Positions 15,655-24,455 of a stretch of DNA of 64,000 bases are shown here, piece by piece (position 1 is the first letter of the stretch; every line of letters begins with the position of its first letter). The notes below the pieces were generated by a model. The model had not been told where the DNA came from. It was given only the letters and a program-made list of their open reading frames with translations, and did no database searches. The stretch spans positions 1-64,000 of the forward strand of contig CAZJQI010000019.1 of NCBI GenBank assembly GCA_964548275.1. The letters run 5' to 3'. The stretch is from JAUVUV01 sp964548275 (GTDB lineage: Bacteria > Gemmatimonadota > Glassbacteria > GWA2-58-10). A program made the position numbers and the translations under genes.

Positions 15655-18342
15655 ATGCCCTCGTCTGTTTCTTTTATATATTTCAGGAAACGCAACGGAA
15701 CTGTAGTTCCTTTTGACCCGGAAAAAATCAGCCGTGCCGTTCACAATGCAGCCGAGGCGGTTTCCCGCCGTGACGGTAGCCCGGTGGATATGGGCAAGAT
15801 CCGTGAAGTTACCGCGAAAGTGGTCTCGTATCTGGATGATCCGGAAAGCGAATATTACGTCTACCCGAACGAAAAAGGCGAACGGATACCGGAGATCGAG
15901 GATGTTCAAGACCTTGTGGAGATCGTTCTGGCTGAAGAAGGAATCTCGGCTGTGGTGGCAGTATATAAGCGTTACCGCAAGATGCGCGAAATCGCGCGCC
16001 GCAGTATCAAGGTGCGCCACAATGGATTGGGCCACCTGGATCCCACCGACGCCAGCCTACTGCTGGTCGAATCGATTACCGATGAGGTAGTCCATCCCTG
16101 GGACAGAAACAAGATCGTCCATCAGTTGATGCACGAAACAGGCCTGTCCAGCGAACTGGCCAATGTAGTAGCAAAGTCTGTTGAAAACCGGGTCATCGCC
16201 GGCGAGTTCCCCACAGTGAACACGGCCCTAATCCGCGAAATGGTCAATAACGAGATCTACGACCGTGGCCTTCAGCAGCAGTTGAAAGACCTGAGCATCT
16301 ACGCCGTGCCCAGGGATTTCGTTGAAACCTTGATGTTCAGCAAGAGCACGGAAAATAGCAATATTGTCAGCAACAACCCGGAAGCGGTGAATCTCTCGAT
16401 AGCTGAACTCGTGCTCAAGCAATGGGCTCTGGAGACAGTCTATTCCTCGGATGTCAAACGCGCCCACGACACCGGGGCGGTTCACGTACACGATCTCGGC
16501 TATCCGCACCGGGTCTATTGCAGCAGCCACAGTCTGGAGTATATCAAGAAATACGGCCTGACCGGGCTTGAAAACCTGAATGTCGAAAGCAAGCCCGCCC
16601 GTAGCGCCTCGGTACTCACCGGCCATTTGAACACCTTTCTGGCCTCAATGCAGGCCAATTACGCAGGCGCCCTGGGTATCGGCTATATCAATGTCTTCTA
16701 CGCCCCGCTGCTTGTGGGCAGAAGCAAGAAGGAATTGAAACAGATCGCCCAGGAACTGGTTTTCAACGGTTCCCAGAACGCGTTCAGCCGGGGCGGACAG
16801 ACTCTGTTCCTGGATTACAACATCCACACCGGGGTGCCCTCCTACCTGGCCGATATACCGGCTATCGGCCCGGGGGGCAGATACATGCTGCGCCTTGCCG
16901 ACGGCACTGTAAAGGAACTGGAGGAGACCTCAGCAGGCGAGAGCGACCCTCACGGCAACAGGCTGATGCAGCTCTCTCTGTCGAATGGAAACGGCGGGAG
17001 ACTGGCTTATCGGGAGACTGTGAACCCAAAGACCGGTACGATCCAGGCTGATCCAAAACTCCAGGAGGAGCTGGCCAAGCAGGGAGAGGAGCTCATCACC
17101 TATAAGGAGTACTCGAAAGTCGCCCGGGATTTTGCCAGCGCTCTTCTGGATGTGTTCGCCGAGGGAGACCGCCACGGCAAGGTGTTCGAGTTCCCCAAAT
17201 GCGACTTCCATATCAACGAGGAGACTTTCAACGATCCCGAGCAGAACAAGCTCCTGCACAAAGCCTGCGAACTGGCGAGCCATAACGGCGCCACCTATTT
17301 CGTGTTCGACCGCGACGAGGTAACCCTGAGCGCCTGCTGCCGTCTGCGAACCACAATCGATGACAACTACATGCTGCTCCACCCGGAGAGCATGCGGTTC
17401 TGCGGGTTTCAGAACGTAACTATCAACCTGCCCCAGGCCGCATACAGGGCTGAACTGGCAGGGGAAAAATCAATCGATGGGTTGATCGAAGAAGCACTCG
17501 CTGCCATGGATATCGCCATGGAAGCCCACCTTCAGAAACGGAACAATATCAAGCGGATGATGGAGGGCCTGGGCCGGCCGCTGTGGCAGATCGGCAAGCC
17601 GGCAAAGGACGGCAGGCCGTATGTCAACCTCGATGAGGCGACCTATATTATCGGGCTGATCGGCCTCAACGACGCGGTTCACTATATCACCGGAAAGGAA
17701 CTTCATGAGGACGACCAGGCAATCCAGGCAGGACTAAAGGTAATCGCGGCAATGCTTCTCAAATCGCGCAAACTGGCTGAAAAGCACGGGCTCAAGGTCA
17801 CTTTAGAGGAAACTCCCGCCGAGAGCGCAGCCCGCAGGCTGGCAAAAAGCGACCTGATTTATTTCAACAAGCAGGCCGCAAGGGTGGTGAAAGGTTCAAT
17901 CGAGGAGGACACAGTTTTCTATACCAACTCCGTGCACCTTTCACCTGACGCACCGATCAGTCTGGTGGAGCGAATCCGCAAGCAGGCCCAGTTCCACTCG
18001 ATGATCGAATCCGGCGCAATCACCCACGCCTTTGTTGGTGAAGAGAAACCGGACCCAAAAACCATTTACCGCCTGGTGCGCGACACTTTCTATAAAACAC
18101 AGAGCGCGCAGTTGACAATCAGCCCGGAGTTCACGTTCTGCCGCACCTGCCACGAGATCACCCCCGGCCTCAACGAGAAATGTCCGGCGTGCGGAAGCCA
18201 GGATGTGTTCGGCGAATCCCGGGTGGTGGGCTATTTCAGCAAGATCGAAAACTGGAACAAGTCCAAGCGGGAAGGTGAACTTCTCGACCGCCGTAAAGGA
18301 AGCTATGCAGTAGGTTCGAACTGGGAAACCGTAATCAAATAA
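15655..18342 (+). CDS. nrdD: anaerobic (class III) ribonucleoside-triphosphate reductase
   Basis: A glycyl-radical enzyme that reduces ribonucleoside triphosphates to deoxy forms under anoxia. The protein has 895 residues. An N-terminal ATP-cone (RKRNGTVVPFDPEKISRAV to about residue 100) is followed by a second, more divergent ATP-cone-like segment (HPWDRNKIVHQLMHETG, about residues 140-205), then the catalytic barrel. The C-terminus has the zinc site CRTCHE and CPACG, then the glycyl-radical loop RVVGYFSKIENWNKSK. A strong GGGAGG site precedes the ATG. It heads an operon with a redoxin, an activase and dut, behind NrdR-like boxes. The strict requirement for a glycyl radical argues for anaerobic growth. 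Confidence 0.96.
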   Translation: MPSSVSFIYFRKRNGTVVPFDPEKISRAVHNAAEAVSRRDGSPVDMGKIREVTAKVVSYLDDPESEYYVYPNEKGERIPEIEDVQDLVEIVLAEEGISAVVAVYKRYRKMREIARRSIKVRHNGLGHLDPTDASLLLVESITDEVVHPWDRNKIVHQLMHETGLSSELANVVAKSVENRVIAGEFPTVNTALIREMVNNEIYDRGLQQQLKDLSIYAVPRDFVETLMFSKSTENSNIVSNNPEAVNLSIAELVLKQWALETVYSSDVKRAHDTGAVHVHDLGYPHRVYCSSHSLEYIKKYGLTGLENLNVESKPARSASVLTGHLNTFLASMQANYAGALGIGYINVFYAPLLVGRSKKELKQIAQELVFNGSQNAFSRGGQTLFLDYNIHTGVPSYLADIPAIGPGGRYMLRLADGTVKELEETSAGESDPHGNRLMQLSLSNGNGGRLAYRETVNPKTGTIQADPKLQEELAKQGEELITYKEYSKVARDFASALLDVFAEGDRHGKVFEFPKCDFHINEETFNDPEQNKLLHKACELASHNGATYFVFDRDEVTLSACCRLRTTIDDNYMLLHPESMRFCGFQNVTINLPQAAYRAELAGEKSIDGLIEEALAAMDIAMEAHLQKRNNIKRMMEGLGRPLWQIGKPAKDGRPYVNLDEATYIIGLIGLNDAVHYITGKELHEDDQAIQAGLKVIAAMLLKSRKLAEKHGLKVTLEETPAESAARRLAKSDLIYFNKQAARVVKGSIEEDTVFYTNSVHLSPDAPISLVERIRKQAQFHSMIESGAITHAFVGEEKPDPKTIYRLVRDTFYKTQSAQLTISPEFTFCRTCHEITPGLNEKCPACGSQDVFGESRVVGYFSKIENWNKSKREGELLDRRKGSYAVGSNWETVIK

Positions 18343-18361
18343 AATCCAGGGATTATTAGAT

Positions 18362-18757
18362 ATGAAGCGTTTTCAGGTGGCCCTGTTCGGCAAAGAGGGC
18401 TGTGACAAGTGTAAAGTCTTGAAAAAACGGCTGGATAAAATTTTTCAGGAAAGACCATACGAGGAGTTCGAGTTTTTCTACTGCGATCTCGGCACTGTCG
18501 AGGGCCTTGTACGCTTTTGCCGCTCCGAGGTACTGAACCCACAAAGAATACCGAGCTTTATGGTTTTTCACAAAGAGGCAGACCAGGAGGAAGCTGATCC
18601 GGATCCGGTCAGATGCAGGAGGAAAATATCCGCTGAGGAAGAGATAGAAACTTTTCTCGCCCTGGAAACCGACTACAAGGCAACCGGCGTTGTTACCCCG
18701 AAGATGATCATGAACGTACTTGATCAGGCCCTGAAAAAAATCACAGCAGATGTCTAG
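18362..18757 (+). CDS. thioredoxin/glutaredoxin-like protein in nrd operon
   Basis: A 131-residue protein with an N-terminal thioredoxin-fold core: a beta strand (FQVALFG), the active-site-like CDKC at about residues 14-17, helix, then the cis-proline segment QRIPSFMVF. The C-terminal 40 residues are helical and unfamiliar. It lies 19 bp after nrdD and 3 bp before the activase gene. NrdD enzymes use either formate or a thioredoxin-like donor, and a dedicated redoxin in the operon suggests the second type here. That is inference; the donor cysteines of NrdD would need structural checking. Confidence 0.75.
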   Translation: MKRFQVALFGKEGCDKCKVLKKRLDKIFQERPYEEFEFFYCDLGTVEGLVRFCRSEVLNPQRIPSFMVFHKEADQEEADPDPVRCRRKISAEEEIETFLALETDYKATGVVTPKMIMNVLDQALKKITADV

Positions 18758-18760
18758 CCT

Positions 18761-19504
18761 ATGCAAAAAACTGTATCGATAAAACGCGATCCAGCCAACA
18801 AAGGACTCAGTCCAGTTTACGCGCTGCTGCGCAAGCCCAGCCTGATAGATTTCCCTGGACGGCTGTGCCGGGTGCTGTTTATCTCCGGCTGCAACCTGCG
18901 CTGCATTTTCTGCCACAACCAAGACCTGCTCAAACCCAAGGATACATTCCTGGACTGGAAGAGATTGCTGGAAACACTGGTCTCCAGCAGGGAATACTGG
19001 GTCGATTCGGTCTGTATCTCGGGTGGGGAACCCACGCTTCATCCGCAGCTCAAAGAGCTGATCCAGAGGGTTAAAAATCTCGGTTTCAGAGTCAAGCTCG
19101 ACACCAACGGCACCAGGCCTGATGTGCTTGAAGAGATGCTTCCCCTGCTCGATTATATCGCCATGGATTACAAGGCGCCGCTGGAGCGCTACCCGGTGAT
19201 AACAGGCTGCCCGGGCCTGGTTCCAGATGGGATCAGCGAAAGCGTAAAGCTGATTATCAATGGAGAGTGTGAGTACGAGTTCCGCACCACAGTAGTGGAA
19301 AGTTTCCATCGCGAGGAGGATATACTCACGATCTGCCGGGAACTGGCTGGAGCCAGACGCTACGTGCTTCAGGCTTATGTTCCCCCAAAAGACATCAAGC
19401 CGGAAAGGGTGCTTTCAGACAGAAGAACTCAGATGTCCACCCTGAGGAAATATCACGAGCTCTGCCGCGAGCATTTCAAGGAAGCCATTTTGAGGGGAGC
19501 CTGA
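18761..19504 (+). CDS. nrdG: anaerobic ribonucleotide reductase activating protein (radical SAM)
   Basis: A 247-residue radical-SAM activase that installs the glycyl radical on NrdD. The iron-sulfur motif CNLRCIFC (CX3CX2C) follows SLIDFPGRLCRVLFISG, and SGGEPTLHP is the SAM-binding GGE motif. It is longer than the Escherichia coli NrdG (about 154 residues) and resembles the NrdG2/PflA-like variant common in other anaerobes. Its position directly after nrdD and the redoxin supports the role. Confidence 0.92.
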   Translation: MQKTVSIKRDPANKGLSPVYALLRKPSLIDFPGRLCRVLFISGCNLRCIFCHNQDLLKPKDTFLDWKRLLETLVSSREYWVDSVCISGGEPTLHPQLKELIQRVKNLGFRVKLDTNGTRPDVLEEMLPLLDYIAMDYKAPLERYPVITGCPGLVPDGISESVKLIINGECEYEFRTTVVESFHREEDILTICRELAGARRYVLQAYVPPKDIKPERVLSDRRTQMSTLRKYHELCREHFKEAILRGA

Positions 19505-19505
19505 T

Positions 19506-19943
19506 TTGAAGCAAAAGGTTATACTTCCCTACCAGTTCGATGCCGAGGGCCTGGAACCCCCGTCCTATGCCCACCAGGGGGATGCGGGATTCGACCTGCG
19601 CGCCGCCGGGGAACTGGTTATCGAGCCGGGGGCACGGAAGCTGACTCCTACAGGCCTGCGCCTGGCCATACCGCAAGGGTTCGTGGGGCTGGTCTGGGAC
19701 CGCAGCGGGCTGGCCGCCAAACACGGTGTCCACTGCCTGGCCGGGGTGATCGACTCAGGCTACCGCGGCGAGGTGAAAGTGGTGCTGCAGAACCTGGGAA
19801 GCGAACCGTTCACAGTGGAGCGCGGAATGCGCATTGCCCAACTTCTGGTGCAGCCGGTTGCACAGGCCGAGCTGGTGCGTGTGGAAAACCTCGAGGAATC
19901 AGCCCGCGGCGAGGGCGGTTTCGGCAGCACGGGATTGCAGTGA
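19506..19943 (+). CDS. dut: dUTP diphosphatase
   Basis: Hydrolyses dUTP to dUMP and pyrophosphate, keeping uracil out of DNA and feeding dTMP synthesis. The protein has 145 residues and all five trimeric-dUTPase motifs in order: GDAGFDLRA, WDRSGLA, GVIDSGYRGE, RIAQLLV, and GEGGFGSTG at the C-terminus. The start is a TTG one base past the nrdG stop, so translation is probably coupled. It closes a nucleotide-precursor operon that ends at the terminator at 19974. Confidence 0.96.
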   Translation: MKQKVILPYQFDAEGLEPPSYAHQGDAGFDLRAAGELVIEPGARKLTPTGLRLAIPQGFVGLVWDRSGLAAKHGVHCLAGVIDSGYRGEVKVVLQNLGSEPFTVERGMRIAQLLVQPVAQAELVRVENLEESARGEGGFGSTGLQ

Positions 19944-19973
19944 AAGATATTCTACAGGTGGGGGATACGCCAT

Positions 19974-20012
19974 AAAAGCTCCGGGGGATGTAATTATCCT
20001 CCGGGGCTTTTG
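19974..20012. terminator. bidirectional intrinsic terminator between dut and GH51
   Basis: A long GC-rich stem (AAAGCTCCGGGGGAT pairing with ATCCTCCGGGGCTTT, few mismatches) with a short AT loop, flanked by an A-run on the left and a T-run on the right. It lies between convergent genes and can serve both. Confidence 0.85.
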
Positions 20013-20039
20013 CTGTTTAATTCAGGTATTAACAGAAGA

Positions 20040-21611
20040 TTATGCCATAATCTCTAGCTCCACCGCACAGACTGATCCTGCGGGAAAGCGCCACTCGATG
20101 TTTGGACTTCCTTTTAATTCATGCTCGGCAGGCTTGAATACCTCGGGGCGGTCCTGGCTCACATAGGTACGAAGGTCTGAGGGCGCAATCTCGTATACCC
20201 GCCCGCGGGTGAGCGTGAAACCTTCCACAGTAAAAGAAGCCTCGACAGCCCGGCTGTAGCTTTTGTTTGCCACGTGGAGATATATCCTGTCATCAGTGCG
20301 GCTGGCTGCGATATCCAGCTCCGCCGGCGCTGATTTGACTCCAACGCCCTGTTTGCCGTTGTACTTTTTGAACAGCCTCATCACACTTCCCACAGGCATC
20401 AGGTAGCTCACCGATCCCCGCCGCGGAGGCACCTGAAGCATCACGGCGTTCACTGTCCAGCGGGTTCCGGCGAAATCAGCGCCCGTTGCGATTTTGACCC
20501 TGTCTCCAAGGCGCTGGTAGGAGTTCATCGAGCGGGCGTGGTACACTCCGGTGAGCCATTCGCAGAGGATCGGGCAGGCGTTGTGCGGCCTGAGACTCAG
20601 ATGGCCCTCGGTAACGGCGATAGGCATGTCGCCCCCCGCTCCGGCGACAAGCTCCTTGAAATCGGCTGTCTTTTTTCCCACCTGATCTGCCAGCTCGTTC
20701 AGCTCCTCCCAGGCCTGCTCAGGCTCGGTAGTGTAGTCCATTCCCTGGAGCACGGTGTTTTTGCGCCTGGGACCCTGGCTCATCATGTGCATGGCGATAT
20801 AGTCCAGGTATTCTCCCGCGCCCTCGATCATGCCCGGGGCCCAGAACGAGCCGTCGGTCGAGTCGCGGCCGCCCCAGCCGATAAGCTCTATCGAGGAGTC
20901 GCGCGCTTTCATGGCCCGGGCGAACTCTACAGTGTGTCTTACAGCCTGATCCAGTGTAAAGCCCCTGGAGTTGTAGGAGGTCTCGTTGCCGATCTGCCAG
21001 AGCTTGATAGTGCAAGGCTCCTTGATCCCGTGTGACAGCCGCAGGCGGTCGTCCGGATCGTTGGCGTAGCTCACCCAGTCTGCGGCCTCTTCGGCATCGC
21101 CCACCCGGTTATCGCCGCCTGCGCCACTATAATCCGGATGCCCGCCTGATAGGAAATTCACGTTCATCAGAGCCTCGGCCCCTACCCTGCGGCAGAGATC
21201 GACAAACTCCCCTGTGCCGACCCGGTTGGTTGTGACCCCGCCCCAGACATAGCTGCGCGACAGCGGTCTTTCAGCAGGCGGGCCCACTCCCTCGCGCCAC
21301 TTGTAATTCTTGATAAAGCTTCCGCCCCAGCGGATTACGTCCGGCGCCAGGTCCCTCACCAGCTCCACGAAATCCTCGCGCCAATCGTCCCGGTTCCAGT
21401 CCCAGCAGGCATCCACTGAACTGTCCGTAACCCCGAGGGGCTCCATGAACTGCATGTAAAGGTAGGGTGAAATATCGAACAGGGGACGCGGGTCCACCAC
21501 CAGCGACCCGGTTTGCTCACCTTTAGGCTTTCTGCCGCTGCTGCAAGCCATTGCCGCAGCCGCCGAGGCAAAGGCACAGTTGCGCAGGAATTTTCTTCTG
21601 TTCTGCCGCAT
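20040..21611 (-). CDS. GH51-type alpha-L-arabinofuranosidase
   Basis: A 523-residue exported glycosidase. The N-terminus has a twin-arginine signal (NRRKFLRNCAFASAAAAMAC), with a cysteine that may be lipidated. The catalytic barrel shows WQIGNET (acid/base Glu) and PIAVTEGH (nucleophile Glu), the arrangement seen in GH51 arabinofuranosidases, and SPYLYMQFMEPLG at the start of the barrel. A C-terminal beta-sandwich follows. It probably releases arabinose from arabinan or arabinoxylan; substrate is inferred from the family only. It is co-oriented with the URO-D gene 21 bp upstream. Confidence 0.85.
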   Translation of the reverse strand: MRQNRRKFLRNCAFASAAAAMACSSGRKPKGEQTGSLVVDPRPLFDISPYLYMQFMEPLGVTDSSVDACWDWNRDDWREDFVELVRDLAPDVIRWGGSFIKNYKWREGVGPPAERPLSRSYVWGGVTTNRVGTGEFVDLCRRVGAEALMNVNFLSGGHPDYSGAGGDNRVGDAEEAADWVSYANDPDDRLRLSHGIKEPCTIKLWQIGNETSYNSRGFTLDQAVRHTVEFARAMKARDSSIELIGWGGRDSTDGSFWAPGMIEGAGEYLDYIAMHMMSQGPRRKNTVLQGMDYTTEPEQAWEELNELADQVGKKTADFKELVAGAGGDMPIAVTEGHLSLRPHNACPILCEWLTGVYHARSMNSYQRLGDRVKIATGADFAGTRWTVNAVMLQVPPRRGSVSYLMPVGSVMRLFKKYNGKQGVGVKSAPAELDIAASRTDDRIYLHVANKSYSRAVEASFTVEGFTLTRGRVYEIAPSDLRTYVSQDRPEVFKPAEHELKGSPNIEWRFPAGSVCAVELEIMA

Positions 21612-21632
21612 GAGGCTACCTCCCTGATGATT

Positions 21633-22838
21633 TTAATTATAGGCTCCTTTTTCGTACGCCGTCTCAAAAGCAGCAAGGATGTTATCTGGCGCGGTGTTCT
21701 GCTGGATGTTATGGATCGCGGCAAAGACAAACCCGCCGCCGGGCATGAATATTTTCACCCTTTCTGCCGCCTGAGCTGCAACTTCCTCCGCTGTACCAAA
21801 AGCAAAAACGCGCTGGGGTTCCACTCCGCCGCCCCAGAAACAGACACGGTCTCCATAGGTATCTTTCAGTTTCTGCGGATCCATGTTGTCCGCACTTGTC
21901 TGCACAGGGTTGATAATATCGACCCCGATTTCGATCATCTCACCCAGGATATTGAAAATCGAGCCGCAGCAGTGCTGTAAGATTTTAAAGGCGGGGTTTT
22001 TGCTCTTGATATGGTCGATATACCTCTTGTAGTAGGGCAGCACCAGTGAGCGCAGAAGATCGGGATGGGCGAACTCGCCGGTCTGCATGCCGAAATCGTC
22101 GGTGAATTTGACAATATCCATCCTGTTTCCCACTGCCTGATAGTAGAGGTCGAAATTGGCGATCATTCCCTCGAGCGCTTTCTCGTACAGATCGCGCACG
22201 TAGTTTTCCTCGCTCATCAGGGTGACCATCCAGTCATCGAACCCGCCCTCGCCGAAACCGTAAAAAAGCTCGACCTGTTTGACCTCGCCGATCACTGCAT
22301 AGTTTGTTTCCTCGCTCCAGAAACGGGCCTGTTCCTCGACAAAACGGAGCTCGTCATCAGCAAGCGGGGGGATTTCCCATTTGTCCGGGTCCACATGGGC
22401 TGCGCCTTCGCCTTTCTGCAGCTTGTCGAAATAGTATCCACCGACAGGCATCCTGGCCACCCGATTGCCCTGCGGATCGAGAATGTAGTAATTGCCCTCC
22501 CTGTCGATCTCCGGGTTGAAAGCCTCGCTCACCATGACCGGGGTGCCGTCATTGAGTTTCCACCTCTTTCGCCCCTGGTTTGGCATACCGAAAGCCACAC
22601 GCTTGAAAAATATCGCCACTGCATCCGAGTGCATCCGGGCCCGCACTTTCTCCTCGACCTCGGCCAGCATCTGGTAGATATCATAAACGAACGTTTCGGT
22701 ATCGATTCCCAGGCGTTTTTTGAGTTGATGGTAGGCTGCGGCCATGATACCGCTCTGGCGGGTAGCGCCGAAATCGATCGGCACCCGGTCCGGCTGGCGA
22801 TGTTCCACAGCAGCCAGCACTCTTTGGCGTGAATTCAC
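21633..22838 (-). CDS. URO-D superfamily methyltransferase-like protein
   Basis: A 401-residue member of the uroporphyrinogen-decarboxylase superfamily (opening RQRVLAAVEHRQPDRVPIDFG). Family hallmarks include FTDDFGMQTG, HCCGSIFNILGEMIEIGVDIINPVQTSADNMDP and the C-terminal GGGFVFAAIHNIQQNTAPDNILAAFE. It differs from HemE, whose N-terminus and substrate arginines are not evident, and is closer to the MtaA/CmuA-type corrinoid methyltransferases. The HC pair may bind zinc. It lies between an NhaC-type transporter gene and a GH51 gene. No corrinoid protein is nearby, so the methyl donor and acceptor are unknown. A second member is at 56515. Confidence 0.82.
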   Translation of the reverse strand: MNSRQRVLAAVEHRQPDRVPIDFGATRQSGIMAAAYHQLKKRLGIDTETFVYDIYQMLAEVEEKVRARMHSDAVAIFFKRVAFGMPNQGRKRWKLNDGTPVMVSEAFNPEIDREGNYYILDPQGNRVARMPVGGYYFDKLQKGEGAAHVDPDKWEIPPLADDELRFVEEQARFWSEETNYAVIGEVKQVELFYGFGEGGFDDWMVTLMSEENYVRDLYEKALEGMIANFDLYYQAVGNRMDIVKFTDDFGMQTGEFAHPDLLRSLVLPYYKRYIDHIKSKNPAFKILQHCCGSIFNILGEMIEIGVDIINPVQTSADNMDPQKLKDTYGDRVCFWGGGVEPQRVFAFGTAEEVAAQAAERVKIFMPGGGFVFAAIHNIQQNTAPDNILAAFETAYEKGAYN

Positions 22839-22897
22839 TGTTCAATCCTCATTCAATAGAATTTTGTTTGAGCATATCTGGCGATAAACAGATGATC

Positions 22898-22917
22898 GGG
22901 CGAGGCATACCTCGCCC
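22898..22917. repeat. REP-like palindrome (GGGCGAGG type)
   Basis: GGGCGAGG and CCTCGCCC form 8-bp perfect arms around a 4-bp centre (CATA), followed by CCTC. It is nearly identical to the palindrome at 56462-56481. It lies between the antiporter and URO-D genes. Confidence 0.75.
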
Positions 22918-22931
22918 CTCCAAATTATATG

Positions 22932-24332
22932 CTATCCCTTTTTCCTGCCGAAACCGGTGATTACTGCGATAATCATCAGCGGGAACATCACGATCCCGTA
23001 AAAAACGTACGGTGCCTCTTCCACCCAGGGCAGAACGACAGTGAAAGCGTAGCGCTCGGCCAGCTCCCTCTGTATAGCGCCGGCAGCGACAATCACCGCG
23101 GCATACGGAAGCAGGAACGGGAACGAGCAGGAAACCGTATCCAGCAGGTTAGCCACCCTGTAGGGATGGATATTGTGAATCTTGCGCAGTTTCGCAGCCA
23201 GGGGCCCCACAGTGACCATGGCGATAGTATTCACAGGGACGAAAATGTTCGCCAGGGAAATCAGAGAGACAATCGCAGCCTCGGTTCCGCGAACCGAGCG
23301 AGCTGCTGTGCGGTGGAGCCAGTCCAGTAGTCGCTGGAGGAACCCGCCGGCTTCAGTCAGGCCGTTGGCGGTGACCAGCAGGAGTGTCAGCACAGAGACA
23401 GGCAGCATTGCAATCGCACCGTCAACCGCGCTGCCGGCAACCGAGCCCTCGGCTGTGATATGAAAAATCCGCTCCAGCGGGAACACCCCGATAGCCGGCC
23501 CGATAATCACCGCGGAGGCGATACCGAGATTGAGTGCAGCGAGGAAATGAAAACCTCTCACTGCGGCAATGAAAACGATAAAGGCGGGAATCAGCATCGG
23601 CAGGGCGCCGGGGTCTGCGGTCTCGGCCAGGAGACGGTCCGCCTCGGAGGCTGAGATGACCGACTGGCCACCGCCAAGGAAATAGAACAGTACGGCTGAG
23701 ATACCCCCGGCGATCAGGGAGTATTTCAGGCGCGAGCGCACCACCCCGCCAACATCGGTTTCCTGGGTGGCTGCGGAGACAATCGTGGTATCCGAAACAG
23801 GGGCCAGGTTGTCGCCGAACGCCGCCCCGCTGAGGATAGCGCCCATCAGCGCAGCCGGGTTTGCCCCGAGCACGATCCCGGCCGGGTACATCACTGTGGT
23901 GAACCCGACAACAGTCCCCAGACCGGTACCCACCGAGACAGCGAAAAGCGAGGCGGAAAAGAACACGGCCAGAGTGAACGCACCGCCTGAAAGGCCCAGT
24001 TTCCAGCCGAGCCAGACTATCGACTCCACAAGCCCGGAATCAGCCAGGATCCCGGAAAAGGCGCCAGCCCAGAGCCAGCAGACCACCGCGACTGTGGCAA
24101 TACGGTTTGCCATCAGGGAAAACACCAGCTCCCCGTACTCGCCTATATTGCGGACAAAAAGCATGCCCAGGGCGATCCCCAGCATTGCGGCAACAATCAT
24201 CCCCTCCACCACTGCCGCGCCCCTGACCACGAGAATAACCGTGGCGACAAGAAAGGTGGCCAGCGGCACCACGCTAACCAGCGGACCGCCCCTGAACGAT
24301 AAAACATTATTCCGGTTTTCGCTTTCTGCCAT
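22932..24332 (-). CDS. NhaC-family Na+/H+ antiporter
   Basis: A 466-residue polytopic inner-membrane protein with about eleven hydrophobic segments. GGAFTLAVFFSASLFAVSVGTGLGTVVGFTTVMYPAG and SGAAFGDNLAPVSDTTIVSAATQETDV are typical of the NhaC group, with the conserved GDNLxPxSDTT. Members exchange sodium for protons, and some exchange malate for lactate. The chosen ATG at 24332 has GGAGGGCGAGGA just upstream; the frame runs 31 codons further but that part is not membrane-like. In this glycosidase cluster it may support sodium-coupled sugar uptake; that is inference. Confidence 0.88.
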   Translation of the reverse strand: MAESENRNNVLSFRGGPLVSVVPLATFLVATVILVVRGAAVVEGMIVAAMLGIALGMLFVRNIGEYGELVFSLMANRIATVAVVCWLWAGAFSGILADSGLVESIVWLGWKLGLSGGAFTLAVFFSASLFAVSVGTGLGTVVGFTTVMYPAGIVLGANPAALMGAILSGAAFGDNLAPVSDTTIVSAATQETDVGGVVRSRLKYSLIAGGISAVLFYFLGGGQSVISASEADRLLAETADPGALPMLIPAFIVFIAAVRGFHFLAALNLGIASAVIIGPAIGVFPLERIFHITAEGSVAGSAVDGAIAMLPVSVLTLLLVTANGLTEAGGFLQRLLDWLHRTAARSVRGTEAAIVSLISLANIFVPVNTIAMVTVGPLAAKLRKIHNIHPYRVANLLDTVSCSFPFLLPYAAVIVAAGAIQRELAERYAFTVVLPWVEEAPYVFYGIVMFPLMIIAVITGFGRKKG

Positions 24333-24455
24333 TTCCTCGCCCTCCGGGATTTTCGGATGAGGGGGCATACCCTTGTGTTTGAGTATGATAGAGGGCAGAC
24401 ACATGGGTCCATCCCTATAACGCAACCCTGTTGCGACCGGGTACCTGCCTTTAGA

